Shown here: positions 5,721-6,138 of the stretch, piece after piece | Layout: each line of letters starts with the position of its first letter | Position numbering within the stretch: position 1 is the stretch's first letter | From: Spirochaetales bacterium | GTDB lineage: Bacteria > Spirochaetota > Spirochaetia > Sphaerochaetales > Sphaerochaetaceae | DNA length: 6,138 nt | Direction of reading: 5' to 3' | NCBI GenBank assembly: GCA_012519125.1 | Contig: JAAYQY010000256.1 | Location: forward strand, 1 to 6,138 | Position numbers and translations under genes: made by a program | The notes under the pieces: generated by a model | What the model was told of the DNA's origin: nothing | The model's input: the letters and a program-made list of their open reading frames with translations, nothing else | Database searches by the model: none

Positions 5721-6138
5721 ATAACTTCCAGTCACTTCGTCTGAAGCAGATGGTCTTGTTCAGGTCCCACCCGACCTGGATGCGATCGCCACTACGGATA
5801 AAGTCATACTCCCGTGTCTGGGGGAGGGCCACCACCAACTCGCCGTCGGTTCCCAGGGGTTTGACCATCAGGCGGCTGTTGCCTCCATCAAAGAGGATGG
5901 AGGTGACGTCAACCGGGATTGTCTGGAAGTTTTCCCGACCCTCCCCTGGGTTGATGATGACCGCTTCAGGGCGGATGAAGAGGTCATACTCATCCTCCGG
6001 TCCACTCTCCTCAAATTTCTGGGCGAGTTTGAAATCGTAGCGGTCTGCATAGCGGGCAATGGTATCGCCTTCTGCATCACGATGCAGTTTCACTCTCAGC
6101 TTGTTGTTGTTTCCCACGAACTGGGCTACGAATGAGGA
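5707..6138 (-). CDS. potA: Spermidine/putrescine ABC transporter ATPase, PotA type, C-terminal part only
   Basis: The last 143 residues of an importer ATPase are present. The frame is open to the window edge, so the nucleotide-binding domain with the Walker motifs lies outside. The visible part begins SSFVAQFVGNNN, matching the segment that follows the ATPase core in PotA-like proteins (FVA-x-F-[IV]-G-x-x-N). The rest is the TOBE/MOP-like regulatory domain. Its marker FIRPEAVIINPGE is followed by a beta-rich stretch with FDGGNSRLMVKPLGTDGELVV and GDRIQVGWDLNKT, a typical TOBE_2 pattern. A GTG at 6117 is internal and not the start. Downstream, the potB-like gene overlaps the stop, so the order is ATPase, permease B, permease C. 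The substrate call rests on the permeases. Confidence 0.88.
   Translation of the reverse strand, partial: SSFVAQFVGNNNKLRVKLHRDAEGDTIARYADRYDFKLAQKFEESGPEDEYDLFIRPEAVIINPGEGRENFQTIPVDVTSILFDGGNSRLMVKPLGTDGELVVALPQTREYDFIRSGDRIQVGWDLNKTICFRRSDWKLYDEE
5725..5729 (-). promoter_or_regulatory. Ribosome binding site that decides the PotB-type start
   Basis: GGAAG on the - strand lies four bases before the ATG at 5720 and seven before the ATG at 5717, within the last codons of the ATPase gene. It argues against the GTG start at 5735, which lacks a site. Confidence 0.5.

Noticed and set aside
4887..5744. Long + strand open frame of 285 residues opposite the potB-like gene
   Set aside because: Its product is a low-complexity run of Asp, Glu, His and Gln. 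This is what the complement of a hydrophobic membrane-protein gene gives, and the - strand frame has clear PotB motifs.

Overview
The window carries seven genes of an anaerobe-type bacterial chromosome: one lipoprotein enzyme on the + strand and six genes on the - strand, the last of which runs off the right edge. GC content looks moderate, Shine-Dalgarno sites are strong and GGAGG-like, and genes are tightly packed. A lipoprotein acetolactate decarboxylase beside a PotABC-type importer would fit a fermentative spirochaete of the Sphaerochaeta/Treponema kind. That placement is an impression from protein style and has not been tested.

Left part (1-994): a lipoprotein alpha-acetolactate decarboxylase (139-957, +) makes acetoin from acetolactate. 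It ends at a 12-bp hairpin (964-994) that can serve both strands, because the next gene converges on it. The 138 bases before its start are unresolved.

Middle part (1017-3392, all -): an AraC-type regulator with a C-terminal GyrI-like ligand domain (1017-1880) lies 98 bp downstream of a membrane diguanylate cyclase (1979-3199). The cyclase keeps all its catalytic residues and its c-di-GMP inhibitory site. The gap between these two genes holds short direct and inverted repeats that could be operators. The cyclase is separated from the genes to its right by a 211-bp gap that begins with a rho-independent terminator (3365-3392).

Right part (3411-6138, all -): transcription enters from the right edge. 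It reads the end of a PotA-type ATPase, then a PotB-type permease and a PotC-type permease. The reading frames overlap (14 bp and 4 bp), so this is a polyamine-importer operon with translational coupling. A RimJ/RimL-like GNAT acetyltransferase follows after 64 bp, possibly from its own promoter, and is closed by the terminator. No gene for the periplasmic binding protein (PotD) lies downstream of potC here, so it must be elsewhere.

I see no mobile element, tRNA, rRNA, CRISPR array or clear undescribed system. The points most worth a second look are the membrane-anchored acetolactate decarboxylase, the unidentified multi-pass sensor of the cyclase, and the small repeats in front of the two signalling genes.
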